Shown: positions 52,459 through 61,625, counted from the first letter of the stretch. The stretch: DNA of 64,000 nt from Nocardioides yefusunii (GCF_004014875.1 NZ_CP034929.1:3257976-3321975); one strand, 5' to 3'. Notes: a model not told the origin generated them from the letters alone. Program-made: numbers and translations.

Positions 52459-53673
52459 GTGCGCCCGATTCGACAGAGCAAGAAGCTTCAGAACGTCCGA
52501 TACGACGTCCGCGGTCCGATCCTCGAAGAGGCCAAGCGGATGGAGGCACAGGGTCACAAGATCCTGAAGCTCAACGTCGGCAACACGGCCCCGTTCGGTT
52601 TCGAGGCGCCGCCCGCGATCCTGTCGAGCATGGTCGCCCACCTGCCGGAGGCCCAGGGCTACTCCGACTCCAAGGGCATCTACTCGGCTCGCACCGCCGT
52701 CATGAACTACTACCAGTCGCACGGCCTGCTGGACGTCGGCGTCGACGACATCTTCATCGGCAACGGTGTCTCCGAGCTCATCACGATGGTGCTGCAGGCC
52801 TTCGTCGACGAGGGCAACGAGATCCTCGTCCCGGCCCCGGACTACCCGCTCTGGACCGGCGCCGTGTCGCTCTCGGGTGGCACCCCGGTCCACTACGTCT
52901 GCGACGAGGAGAACGGCTGGAACCCCGACCTCGCCGACATCGAATCGAAGATCACCGAGAACACCCACGGCCTGGTCGTCATCAACCCGAACAACCCCAC
53001 GGGCGCGGTGTACTCCGAAGAGACCCTCCGCGGCCTCGTCGACATCGCTCGTCGTCACGACCTCGTCATCTTCGCCGACGAGATCTACGAGAAGATCCTC
53101 TTCGAGGACGCGGTTCACCACCACCTCGCGAAGATCGCCGGGGACGACGTCCTGGTCCTCACTTTCTCGGGTCTCTCCAAGGCCTACCGGGTCTGCGGCT
53201 ACCGCGCCGGCTGGGTGATGATCAACGGACCCAAGGACCTCGCGTCCGACTTCATCGAGGGTCTGACTCTGATGGCCAACATGCGTATGTGTGCCAACGT
53301 CCCGGGCCAGCACGCCATCCAGACGGCACTGGGCGGCTACCAGTCGGTCGAGGAGTACATCGGTCCCGGCGGCCGCTTCTACGAGCAGTCGATGCTGGCC
53401 TACCGCCTGCTCAACGAGATCCCCGGCGTCTCCTGCACGAAGCCGATGGGTGCGCTCTACGTCTTCCCGAAGCTCGACCCCGAGGTCTACCCGATCGACG
53501 ACGACGAAGCGTTCGTCCTCGACCTGCTGCGTTCCAAGAAGCTGCTCGTCACCCACGGCACGGGCTTCAACTGGATCAAGCCCGACCACTTCCGACTGGT
53601 CACCCTGCCGGACGCCAGCGTGCTCGAGGAAGCGATCGGCCGCATCGCCGACTTCCTCGCCACCCGACGCTGA
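52459..53673 (+). CDS. alaA: Alanine aminotransferase (AlaA type), PLP-dependent
   Basis: A 404-residue fold-type I aminotransferase closely resembling AlaA of E. coli from end to end: QNVRYDVRGPILEEAKRME at the start, LNVGNTAPFGFEAP, INPNNPTGAVYS, ADEIYEKILF and the PLP-lysine segment FSGLSKAYRVCGYRAGW, then ANVPGQHAIQTALGGYQ. It interconverts pyruvate/glutamate and alanine/2-oxoglutarate, feeding alanine to wall synthesis. GTG start at 52459. Confidence 0.92.
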   Translation: MRPIRQSKKLQNVRYDVRGPILEEAKRMEAQGHKILKLNVGNTAPFGFEAPPAILSSMVAHLPEAQGYSDSKGIYSARTAVMNYYQSHGLLDVGVDDIFIGNGVSELITMVLQAFVDEGNEILVPAPDYPLWTGAVSLSGGTPVHYVCDEENGWNPDLADIESKITENTHGLVVINPNNPTGAVYSEETLRGLVDIARRHDLVIFADEIYEKILFEDAVHHHLAKIAGDDVLVLTFSGLSKAYRVCGYRAGWVMINGPKDLASDFIEGLTLMANMRMCANVPGQHAIQTALGGYQSVEEYIGPGGRFYEQSMLAYRLLNEIPGVSCTKPMGALYVFPKLDPEVYPIDDDEAFVLDLLRSKKLLVTHGTGFNWIKPDHFRLVTLPDASVLEEAIGRIADFLATRR

Positions 53674-53774
53674 CGGTATCGGCCCCCTTCCCTGCCCTAG
53701 GCTCTGCGCAGGCGCCACACGGCGCCGCGCAGGGCCCAGGGCCCTCGTCCCCGAGTGCAGGAGTTCCTCGACGC

Positions 53775-54551
53775 ATGCGCGACATCACCTACCCCGCCGT
53801 CATCGTGGCGGCCAAGACCCTCTTCAAGGTCCTGGGTCAGAAGATCACCGTCACCGGTGCGGAGAACATCCCGCGCGAGGGTGGCGCGCTCCTCGCCTTC
53901 AACCACATCGGCTACGTCGACTTCGTCTACGGCGGGTTCGCGGCCCAGCCCGCCGGCGGTCGCCTGGTCCGATTCATGGCCAAGAAGGAGGTCTTCGACC
54001 ACCCCGTCGGCGGCCCCATCATGCGCTCCCTGCACCACATCCCGGTGGACCGCGGTGACGGCATCGCCTCCTTCCACCACGCCGTCGACTTCCTCAAGAA
54101 GGGTGAGCTCGTCGGCATCTTCCCCGAAGCCACCATCTCGCGTGCGATGGAACTGAAAGAGATCAAGAGCGGTGCCGTCCGCATCGCCCAGGAGGCCGGC
54201 GTCCCGATCATTCCGGTGGCCCTGTGGGGCACCCAGATGATGATGACGAAGGACCGCCCCAAGGACTTCAAGCGCGGCAAGCGCATCTCGATCATCGTCG
54301 GCGAGCCCTTCGTCCCGACCGGCGACGACGCCAACGCTGAGACCGAACGCCTCCACGGCATCCTCTCCGGACTGGTTGACGAGGCCGTCGCGACCTTCCC
54401 TGAGTCCGAGCAGCCGGCTGGTTCCTGGTGGGTTCCAGCTCGCCTCGGCGGCGGCGCCCCGACCCTGGAGCGCGCCAAGGAGATGGACGACGAAGAGCGC
54501 CGCGAGCGCGCCCGTCGACGTGCAGAGAAGCGCGCTGCGAAGAAGAAGTGA
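53775..54551 (+). CDS. 1-acyl-sn-glycerol-3-phosphate acyltransferase-like (PlsC family)
   Basis: A 258-residue membrane-associated acyltransferase. The catalytic HX4D motif is HIGYVD (near 44), and FPEATISRAM (near 115) is the glycerol-phosphate site. The C-terminus is strongly charged (ERAKEMDDEERRERARRRAEKRAAKKK in parts). It likely makes phosphatidic acid or related lipids. ATG at 53775 has AGGAG 11 nt upstream. It is followed by a parS site and a terminator, after which a long gene-free region begins. Confidence 0.88.
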   Translation: MRDITYPAVIVAAKTLFKVLGQKITVTGAENIPREGGALLAFNHIGYVDFVYGGFAAQPAGGRLVRFMAKKEVFDHPVGGPIMRSLHHIPVDRGDGIASFHHAVDFLKKGELVGIFPEATISRAMELKEIKSGAVRIAQEAGVPIIPVALWGTQMMMTKDRPKDFKRGKRISIIVGEPFVPTGDDANAETERLHGILSGLVDEAVATFPESEQPAGSWWVPARLGGGAPTLERAKEMDDEERRERARRRAEKRAAKKK

Positions 54552-54568
54552 AGCCCACCGGGCGGGCA

Positions 54569-54584
54569 TGTTTCACGTGAAACA
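54569..54584. promoter_or_regulatory. parS centromere site (perfect)
   Basis: TGTTTCACGTGAAACA, the exact ParB-binding palindrome. It sits inside a hairpin formed by GCGGGCAT and ATGCCCGC. Confidence 0.95.
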
Positions 54585-54635
54585 TCGAATGCCCGCTTGA
54601 TGGTCAGAGCACTCGGGTCGCCCGAGACCTCTCAT

Positions 54636-54675
54636 GACGGAGCCCCTCGCCGCCACCGCGGTGAGGGGCTCCGTC
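54636..54675 (+). terminator. Terminator after the acyltransferase gene
   Basis: GACGGAGCCCCTC pairs with GAGGGGCTCCGTC, followed by GTTCCT. Confidence 0.85.
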
Positions 54676-55517
54676 GTTCCTACTGCCTCACTCCGCCAGC
54701 ACCACGGACCCACCCTCTGATGCGTGCCACTGCCCATCGGTAGAGCGCTCTCGGGCTCTCTCCTGGCCCCTACTTCTCTCTCCGTGACCCACCGCCCAGT
54801 GATGCACCGGGAGCACCATGCTCCCCTCCCCTTCTCGTCACGGCCCCGCACTCGACAGGCGATCGCCCCTTGACCCGCACCGGATCCGGACGCCCTGAGA
54901 GCGTCCGCGAGGCTCACGCGGTCCACTTGCTGCGACACCAGGGCGCGCCGCCGATTGCCCCTCCCCGGAAGCGCGGGAGAGTCCTCCCTGCCGGATCCAA
55001 CGCGCCCTCGCAGGCATCAACATCGCACTCTGGCGCGGTCGTCAGCGCACCTCTCCCCGCCCCCTGCGCAGTGCACCCAGATGTTCACCGCGCCGATCCG
55101 TGTTCCTCGCGCGGGCACAGCGGACCCGGATCCACGCCCTCATGGATCTCCCCGCAGCGACCTTGGGGACTCGCGGCAAGCGAGTTCAGAGGGCTCGACC
55201 GACCACATCGGTTCAGCGCATCACCGCCACCAAGGCCTCCTAACACGGCACTATGGCGCGACTCGGCGTGACCCGGCCACCCTCGCGCCCCCTGATGATC
55301 AGCTCCGACTCTCCGATCCGACGGACCACAGCGCGCCTCACTGTCGGTCACCAGACGACGCTCCGGCCTTTCCCAGGTGTTCCGATGGCCATGCGGAAGC
55401 CAGTCCGTTGTCGTCACCCACTCCCCTGAATGCGGCCTTCAATCCCTTCCCTTCGGTGCCCCGAATGGCGTCCGCGAAGCGGCGAATCTCTGCTCCTTCA
55501 TGCACGACGACAGTCGA

Positions 55518-55533
55518 TGTTTCACGTGAAACA
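55518..55533. promoter_or_regulatory. parS centromere site (perfect)
   Basis: TGTTTCACGTGAAACA within the gene-free region, 134 bp from the next copy. Confidence 0.95.
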
Positions 55534-55651
55534 CGGGCCAGGTAGCCACCCGAGTGCCCCGCGAGTGCCCGCCCAATCAGCCCCCCCCCGGGCGCCGATC
55601 ACTGGTCCACACTCGCTGCATGTGGGCCGCCGACACCCGCTCAGGTCGCAA

Positions 55652-55667
55652 TGTTTCACGTGAAACA
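55652..55667. promoter_or_regulatory. parS centromere site (perfect)
   Basis: TGTTTCACGTGAAACA within the gene-free region. Confidence 0.95.
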
Positions 55668-56831
55668 CGCACACATAGAGAGCCCCAGTGAACTCCTGAC
55701 ACCGCATCCCACGACGCTTTCGGTCACCCCATTTCGATCCCTCGGCCCTGCACTCGAACACCCTCCAGGTGCCCAGACGCGAGCGCGACACCACCTGCCC
55801 CACTGTCCGCCGGAGCCGCGCAGAGCCCTCGGCCTGCGTCTCCGGGGGTCCGGTGACCGGCCTGCCAGAACGCCGAACTGGCCACGTTCGCGGTCCCGTT
55901 TCCCTGCCACTTCCCGCTTCAACAGCACCTCGATCGTCCCAACCAGAGGCCTTCAGCCCATCCACCCCTCCTTGAACCAGCCCCTCCCGTGGCCCCACCG
56001 CGACCTCGCGCGTGCCCGACACACGCCACTCCGGACCCCACACACGCATCGATGGCGTCGCCCACGGCGCACCGGATACCCTCAGGCGTCCCCGCTTGGC
56101 CCGAGAAATCTGCGTCCGAGTACGGGACACAGGGCCCTCACATCGCCCTGGAGGGGGGCTCCCTGTCAGTCCTTGAGGGCCCGAAAGGCGCCGAAGGCAT
56201 GACTCGTCACATCTCTCCTTCACCCTCGAGCACATCCCCAGAGGTCTTTCACTGCCCTCCACGCGGGCTACTTGGGGCATCCAACGCCTCCCCCGCGACC
56301 TCCACCCATCCCGGCATCCCCCTGGCAAAGTGACCCCCTGAGGCCACGGGCGACGCCCGTCGCGAGGACTCCGCTCGACTTCACAGGGCCAATTCGAATC
56401 CCCACCCGGGTCGCTCGCGGCCCTCAGTGGACTCCTCCCAAGGCGCATCGAAGGCACGCGCACCGCGATCTGACACGACTTTTCATCCCGAACCAACTGC
56501 CCCCAGGCCTCGTCGACAGAGGTTTCGCGCCCCCGCCGGGCAACCCGCAAGGCCCCGCAGGCCCCGGGAGATTCGAGCCCGAGTGGCTCGGACGCAGTGC
56601 CGACCAGCTAGGTGGCGGGTACTCCGGCACCTCGTTCGAGACAGTCGAGGCATCTGCCGGACGACGCCATCAGCTCTCGGCGACCTCTTGCCACTTCAAC
56701 CGAGCCACACTGATCAACGCTAAATCTGTTGCATTGCTCAACAAAACACCCTGAAAGCGCCTCGAAACTGAGCCGAGTTGCACCCCTGGGGCACGTGGTC
56801 AACTCGCCTCAAAATGGCCCTGAGAGAACTA

Positions 56832-56846
56832 TGAGAATGATTCTCA
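56832..56846. promoter_or_regulatory. Fur/Zur-like palindrome
   Basis: TGAGAA-TGA-TTCTCA is a perfect inverted repeat in an AT-rich patch and resembles Fur-family operators (the TGATAATnATTATCA type). TTGACT follows at 56849. No clear gene is associated. Confidence 0.4.
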
Positions 56847-57180
56847 ATTGACTTCATGGACTCAGTGCACCGCCGGGGAGCAGCCGGGGAGCAGATCCAG
56901 TTCCATGCTGTCAGCGGGCGATGACATCGTCGCCCACGGATCGCGGTCACCCTGGCATCACGGCGGCATCGCCTTGGTATGGCCCTGGCACCACCGTGCG
57001 AACCACGGCCGCGACTCCAGCCCTCGCCGCCACCCGGACCACTGGAGAGATGTCACCGCAGCACTTGTCGATGCCACCATCAAACGTTTTGTCGACACAT
57101 CGATCAAGCAATGGAGTCATTCTGGGTCCGTGTCCACTGAGCCTCTCGATCACGCATCACGCCTGGGCATCCGCCAAGGT

Positions 57181-57244
57181 CCAGTGGTGCACGAATCCAG
57201 TGGTGCACGAATCCAGTGGTGCACGAATCCAACGGTGCACGAAG
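57181..57244. repeat. Iteron-like array: four 16-bp direct repeats
   Basis: Unit CCAGTGGTGCACGAAT occurs three times in perfect tandem (57181, 57197, 57213) and a fourth copy (57229) differs at three positions. Each unit holds the palindrome GTGCAC. Head-to-tail spacing of 16 bp is close to one and a half helical turns. Confidence 0.85.
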
Positions 57245-57440
57245 CTCGACCCCAAGGCGTCTCGGCGCGCGAAGGCATCCTCGACGGTCCGTGTTCACGG
57301 GCGCAGTTCCCGGTGCGAGTTCTCCTCACGTGCACCCCGGACCTGCCTCGCACGCCCACCTCTGCCCCGCGGCACTCCGACGTGCGCCATCCAGGCCTAC
57401 TTCGGGGCCGATCAGGACGCGGCCCGCCCCCTGGAGCAGC

Positions 57441-57473
57441 CCACCACGGGGCCACCACGGGGCCATCACAGGG
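57441..57473. repeat. Three tandem 11-bp repeats
   Basis: CCACCACGGGG twice, then CCATCACAGGG, in the gene-free region about 200 bp downstream of the iteron-like array. Confidence 0.7.
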
Positions 57474-57577
57474 CCACCCGCGGTAGCCACACATGCATAC
57501 ATCTCTTTGTCGATTTATATGCAAGCCGTCTTATCTGTTCATGTACTAATCGATTCGCTGCCATGTAGGCGAAAATG

Positions 57578-57614
57578 CATCGGAGGGCGCCCGCACTGCG
57601 AGCACCCTCCGATG
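57578..57614 (-). terminator. Terminator of the parA-parB operon
   Basis: CATCGGAGGG pairs with CCCTCCGATG just after parB. On the minus strand it is followed by an AT-rich stretch. Confidence 0.75.
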
Positions 57615-57635
57615 AAACTGCAGGTCAGAGACCTT

Positions 57636-58676
57636 TCAGGAGTTGGGGTCCATCAGGTCGACGATCCGCTGGAGGTCCTCAAGCGTCGCGAACTCGACGG
57701 TGATCTTGCCCTTGTTCTTGCCCATGTCCACCTTCACACGGGTGTCGAAGCGGTCGCCGAGACGGTCCGCGAGCTCCAGTGCCTGGGGCGCGATCTGCTT
57801 CGGCTCGCGCTTGACGGGCTCCTTCACGTCCTCCACGCCGAGGGCAACGATCTCCTCCAGGCCACGGACGCTGATCCCCTCAGCGACCACGCGCTGTGCG
57901 AGGCGGTCCTGCAGGACGCCGTCGTCCAGCGCCAGCAGTGCACGCGCGTGCCCGGCGGACAGGACGCCGGCAGCAACGCGGCGCTGCACGGCCGGAGTCA
58001 GCTTGAGCAGACGCAGCGTGTTGGAGATCTGCGGACGCGAACGGCCGATCCGCTGGGCGAGCTCCTCGTGCGTGCACCCGAAGTCCTCCAGGAGCTGGCC
58101 GTACGCAGCCGCCTCCTCAAGGGGGTTCAGCTGGGCGCGGTGGAGGTTCTCCAGGAGCGCGTCCCGGAGCATGTCGCCGTCCTCGGTCTCACGGACAATC
58201 GCGGGGATCGCGGTGAGGCCGGCCAGCTGGGAGGCACGCCAACGGCGCTCACCCATGATGAGTTCGAACGAACCGTCGCCGTCAGGACGGACGACGATCG
58301 GCTGGAGCAGACCCACCTCGGTGATCGAGTGGACGAGCTCGGCGAGTGCCTCCTCTTCGAAGACCTCTCGCGGCTGCCACTTGTTGGGGCGGATCGAGGT
58401 GATCGACAGCTCTCGGAAGTGCGCTCCGACGGCGGGGGTCGCGATCTCCATCGGCGGGATCTGCGGGCGCCCAGAGCGCGTCTGACGGGGCTTGGCGGCC
58501 TTCAGGGGCGGCACGGGAGTGCCGGTGGCGTCCAACGCCTCCGGACGCGACTCAGCGATCGTGACGGCAGCGACGGAGTGGACAGCGGGCTGCTCCTCCT
58601 CGACCACGGCGGTCGGGATCAGCGCACCGAGACCACGTCCCAGACCGCGTCGAGCCTGCTTGGGCTGCCCACTCAT
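57636..58676 (-). CDS. parB: Chromosome partitioning protein ParB
   Basis: A 346-residue CTPase clamp. The N-terminal Lys/Arg-rich ParA-activating segment ([15 protein letters not shown]) is followed by a linker and the CTP-binding core ([36 protein letters not shown]), the helix-turn-helix (TQHEEL-type: [18 protein letters not shown]) that binds parS, and a C-terminal dimer domain. It loads at parS and spreads to form the partition complex. Its start overlaps the parA stop (ATGA). Confidence 0.97.
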   Translation of the reverse strand: MSGQPKQARRGLGRGLGALIPTAVVEEEQPAVHSVAAVTIAESRPEALDATGTPVPPLKAAKPRQTRSGRPQIPPMEIATPAVGAHFRELSITSIRPNKWQPREVFEEEALAELVHSITEVGLLQPIVVRPDGDGSFELIMGERRWRASQLAGLTAIPAIVRETEDGDMLRDALLENLHRAQLNPLEEAAAYGQLLEDFGCTHEELAQRIGRSRPQISNTLRLLKLTPAVQRRVAAGVLSAGHARALLALDDGVLQDRLAQRVVAEGISVRGLEEIVALGVEDVKEPVKREPKQIAPQALELADRLGDRFDTRVKVDMGKNKGKITVEFATLEDLQRIVDLMDPNS

Positions 58677-59965
58677 GCCTTGCTCCCCCGTGTAGCGATC
58701 TCGCGCGCAGCAGCCAGGTAGGCCAGCGCTCCCGGCGAGGCCGGGTCGTAGGTCATCACAGTCTGCCCGTAGGACGGCGCTTCCGAGACACGAACGGAGC
58801 GAGGAATCATCGAGTCCAGCACGATGTCACGGAAGTGCTCACGCACCTCGCTGGCGACGTTGGCCGCGAGGTTCGTGCGGCCGTCGTACATGGTGACGAG
58901 GATCGTGGAGACGCGCAGGCGCTGGTTGAGGTGCTTACGGACCATCTCGACGGTCTCGAGGAGCTGTCCAAGACCCTCCAGCGCGTAGTACTCGGCCTGG
59001 ATGGGGATGACCATCTCCTGGCCTGCGACCAGTGCGTTGAGCGTGAGGAGTCCCAGTGACGGCGGGCAGTCGACGATGACGAAGTCGAAGCGGTCCTCGC
59101 CGACCTCGGCCGCGGTGCCGACCAGCGGGTGCGCCTCGATGGCTCGCTGCAGACGGCTCTCGCGGGCAACGACGCTGACCAGCTCGATCTCGGCGCCGGC
59201 GAGGTCGATCGTGGCCGGGACGACCTTCAGGTTGGGCAGGTCGGGGCAGTCGGTGATGACGTCCTCGAGTGCCGCACCCTCGACCAGAATGTCGTAGGTG
59301 GAGGGGGTGCCACGGTGGTGGTCCACGTTGAGTGCCGTGGAGGCGTTGCCCTGCGGGTCCAGATCGATGACGAGGACCCGCTGGCCGAGCTGTGCCAGGC
59401 CTGCGGCGAGGTTGACCGTCGAGGTGGTCTTGCCGACGCCACCCTTCTGGTTGGCCACCACCATGATGCGCGTGCGGTCACCGCGCGGCGGGCCGTTGAG
59501 GTAGAGCTTGCCGTGACGCGCGAGGACGGAGTGCTCCGCAGCGCGGGCCAACGGAGTGCTGTCGTCAAAGCCGGTGCTCCCAGACTCGGCGATCTGGGCC
59601 GCGGTCCGGAAGGCCGGACGGGCGGGCTTGGCCGCGGGAGCGGGCGTCGCCTGGGCGCTGGAAGTCATGGAGGACACTCCTGGGGTGGCATCATTTCGAC
59701 CGGCGCCGCCGCCGGCCGTCCTGCGCAATTCTCCACCATGTGCGGGCGCCGCAGACGGTTCGGGCTGCAATCCCGAGAGAAGAGCATCATAGGGATCACT
59801 CATCGGACGACGCGCCTGGCGCATGCCCAGTCCAGGGTCGATCTCGTGGTCGTCTGCTGATTCGGCTCCGAGGCCGCCCAGCGCATCGATCAGATGGGCC
59901 GTGGTTTCACGTGAAACCGTGGCGTCCTCCATCTTCGAGTCCAGTGAGTACTGACGAGACTCCAC
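58673..59965 (-). CDS. parA: Chromosome partitioning ATPase ParA (Soj)
   Basis: A 430-residue ATPase with a long disordered N-terminal extension (about 165 residues) before the deviant Walker A ([16 protein letters not shown]), then [11 protein letters not shown] and the DCPPSLG motif. It moves ParB-bound origins. GTG at 59965 follows GGGAG and overlaps a DnaA box; ATG at 59932 is a good alternative. A parS-core palindrome lies in the first codons (VSRETT), so ParB may bind at the 5' end of its own operon. Confidence 0.95.
   Translation of the reverse strand: MESRQYSLDSKMEDATVSRETTAHLIDALGGLGAESADDHEIDPGLGMRQARRPMSDPYDALLSGLQPEPSAAPAHGGELRRTAGGGAGRNDATPGVSSMTSSAQATPAPAAKPARPAFRTAAQIAESGSTGFDDSTPLARAAEHSVLARHGKLYLNGPPRGDRTRIMVVANQKGGVGKTTSTVNLAAGLAQLGQRVLVIDLDPQGNASTALNVDHHRGTPSTYDILVEGAALEDVITDCPDLPNLKVVPATIDLAGAEIELVSVVARESRLQRAIEAHPLVGTAAEVGEDRFDFVIVDCPPSLGLLTLNALVAGQEMVIPIQAEYYALEGLGQLLETVEMVRKHLNQRLRVSTILVTMYDGRTNLAANVASEVREHFRDIVLDSMIPRSVRVSEAPSYGQTVMTYDPASPGALAYLAAAREIATRGSKA
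59903..59918. promoter_or_regulatory. parS core palindrome inside the 5' end of parA
   Basis: GGTTTCACGTGAAACC keeps the 14-bp core of parS; only the outer pair differs. It encodes VSRET, a frequent actinobacterial feature. Confidence 0.85.
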
Positions 59966-59966
59966 T

Positions 59967-59995
59967 TGTGGATAACTCCCTAAATCTGTGGATTG
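59967..59995. promoter_or_regulatory. DnaA boxes in the parAB promoter region
   Basis: A perfect DnaA box (TTATCCACA on the minus strand, 59967-59975) touches the parA GTG, and a weaker one (CAATCCACA, 59987-59995) lies 11 bp further upstream. The remaining gap to 60268 shows no gene. Confidence 0.65.
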
Positions 59996-60268
59996 TTACG
60001 CTCGATGGCCGGAGGTGAGCGGTGGAAAACCCTTGATCGCCATGTCGACACAGCCGCCCGCGTCCCCCTGTGAGGCGTCCGGCTCACTGACATCTTGCCC
60101 CATGGACGCGAAGGTGTGCATGGCGCAATCAGAGTGATCTGTGATTCAACTACTTGCGTGCCCAGAGATACCTCGGGGAACCACACGTCCCGTCACACCA
60201 TGCAACGGCGCAGGCGTGCTTCACCAATCTCAGGTACCGGGGTTTCCTGGTCCTGCGTGCCGAACGCC

Positions 60269-60306
60269 GAAGGGCCGACCACCTCGGGAGAGATGGCCGG
60301 CCCTTC
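60269..60306 (-). terminator. Terminator after rsmG
   Basis: GAAGGGCCG pairs with CGGCCCTTC around a 20-nt loop. It ends the leftward rpmH-rsmG unit. Confidence 0.72.
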
Positions 60307-60333
60307 CATGTCGACGTCAGGCGACGAAGGGCG

Positions 60334-61107
60334 TCACACGACGCGCTTCTTGCCGCCCTTGCCGGACTTCTTCTTCGCCTTCTTCGACGCACCGGCCTTG
60401 CGGATCAGGTGCGACGGAAGACGACCCGGGTCCGCCCAGCTGATGTGGATCGCGTTGGTGGGGACCTCGCTGATGCCCTCGCCCAGAGCCGTGACGACGG
60501 GCTCGGCGCACAGGAACTTCTCCAGCACCGGGCGCGCGATCTCGATCTCCTCGCTCACCGAGGAACCCTTGAGGGCGACGAGGCGACCGTGCGGGGCCAC
60601 CAGCGGCATCGACCACTCCAGGAGGCGGTCCAGCGGAGCGACCGCACGCGAGGTGACGACGTCGAAGGTGCGCTCTCCGTGCAGCGCGTCGGCGCGGCCA
60701 CGGACCACCTCGACGTTGGTGAGTCCCAACGTCTCCACGACCTCGTTGAGGAACGTGGTGCGACGCAGCAGCGGCTCCACCAGGGTCACCCGCAGGTCGG
60801 GGCGACCGATCGCCACCACCATGCCGGGCAGGCCCGCACCGGTGCCGATGTCGGCGACCGAGGAGCCCTCGGGCAGCTCGGCCATCAGGACGCCGGAGTT
60901 GAGCAGGTGTCGGTCCCACAGTCGCGGGACCTCGCGAGGCCCGATCAGGCCACGCACGACGCCGTCGGTCGCCAGCATCTCTGCGTAGCGGGTGAGGTCG
61001 TCGAGTCGGTCGGACGCGAACACCCCCCGCACCGACTCCGGAAGAGCCGGCAGGGGGGGCGTCACGCGGGCGTCGTCAGCCGCGCCCGAGGCAGCTTCGT
61101 TGCTCAC
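60334..61107 (-). CDS. rsmG: 16S rRNA (guanine-N7) methyltransferase RsmG
   Basis: A 257-residue SAM-dependent enzyme that methylates G527 of 16S rRNA (loss gives low-level streptomycin resistance). The SAM site is SVADIGTGAGLPGMVVAI (near 84), preceded by DRHLLNSG and followed by VTSRAVAPLDRLLEW. The C-terminal 20 residues are Lys-rich. The start overlaps the jag stop (ATGA). It stands between jag and parA as in most bacteria. Confidence 0.96.
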   Translation of the reverse strand: MSNEAASGAADDARVTPPLPALPESVRGVFASDRLDDLTRYAEMLATDGVVRGLIGPREVPRLWDRHLLNSGVLMAELPEGSSVADIGTGAGLPGMVVAIGRPDLRVTLVEPLLRRTTFLNEVVETLGLTNVEVVRGRADALHGERTFDVVTSRAVAPLDRLLEWSMPLVAPHGRLVALKGSSVSEEIEIARPVLEKFLCAEPVVTALGEGISEVPTNAIHISWADPGRLPSHLIRKAGASKKAKKKSGKGGKKRVV

Positions 61108-61625
61108 GCCGGCAGGATCACCACGTGGCGACGGGGCTCAGCACCCTCGGACTCGGAGACGAGTCCGGAGGCGGTGACCTGGTCGTGGACGACCTTGCGC
61201 TCGAACGAGCTCATCGGCTCCAAGGAGACCTTCTGGCCGGTCTCCTTCACCTGGGCGATGAGCGTGGTGGCGAGGGCGATGAGCTCCTCACGCTTGGCGG
61301 CGCGGTGACCCGCGACGTCCAGCATCAGGCGGGAACGCTCGCCGGTCTCGCGGTAGACCGCGAGACGGGTGAGCTCCTGCAGGGCCTCCAGCACCTCGCC
61401 GTTGCGGCCGACGAGCTGGGACAGGTCGCCACCGACGATCGACACCGAGGCACGGTCGCCCTCGACGTCCATGTCGATGTCGCCGTCGAGGTCGGCGATG
61501 TCGAGGAGTTCCTCGAGGTAGTCGGCGGCGATGTCGCCCTCCGCCTCGAGTCGCTCGAGCTTGCTCGGACGCGGGGTGGTCTCCACCTGCTCCTCGACGA
61601 CGCCGTCGTTGATGGTCTCGCTCAC
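61104..61625 (-). CDS. jag: Jag/KhpB-like RNA-binding protein (KH and R3H domains)
   Basis: A 173-residue protein. The KH-like domain (VSIVGGDLSQLVGRNGEVLEAL) and R3H domain (MSSFERKVVHDQV) mark the SpoIIIJ-associated family; the Jag-N domain is missing, as in actinobacteria. GTG at 61625 has AGGAG 6 nt upstream and is preferred over an in-frame ATG 20 codons earlier. It binds RNA and influences cell division and wall synthesis in other bacteria. Confidence 0.93.
   Translation of the reverse strand: MSETINDGVVEEQVETTPRPSKLERLEAEGDIAADYLEELLDIADLDGDIDMDVEGDRASVSIVGGDLSQLVGRNGEVLEALQELTRLAVYRETGERSRLMLDVAGHRAAKREELIALATTLIAQVKETGQKVSLEPMSSFERKVVHDQVTASGLVSESEGAEPRRHVVILPA

Larger units (their letters stand above)
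54676..57577. other. Gene-free region of about 2.9 kb with parS sites and repeats
   Basis: Between the acyltransferase terminator and the parB terminator no frame shows coding character: frames are short or biased to Arg/Pro/Trp/Cys, lack ribosome-binding sites, and match no family. Base composition is less GC-rich than the genes, especially 56700-57570. It holds two perfect parS sites, a Fur/Zur-like palindrome, a 16-bp iteron-like array, 11-bp repeats and a GGGAGC/GCTCCC hairpin (54809-54825). It looks like a centromere and nucleoprotein-assembly region. Confidence 0.7.

Noticed and set aside
56385..56415. tRNA T-loop-like sequence ATTCGAATCC
   Set aside because: No matching acceptor, D or anticodon stems could be drawn around it.
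55522..56550. 342-codon minus-strand frame in the gene-free region
   Set aside because: Composition rich in Arg, Gly, Trp, Cys and Ser, no ribosome-binding site, no domain pattern; it also spans two parS sites.
57181..57244. Possible CRISPR array
   Set aside because: The repeats are directly adjacent without spacers and are only 16 bp long; no cas genes are present.
56848..57486. 212-codon plus-strand frame covering the iteron-like array
   Set aside because: Translates the tandem repeats into GARIQW..-type peptides without coding bias; start context is poor.
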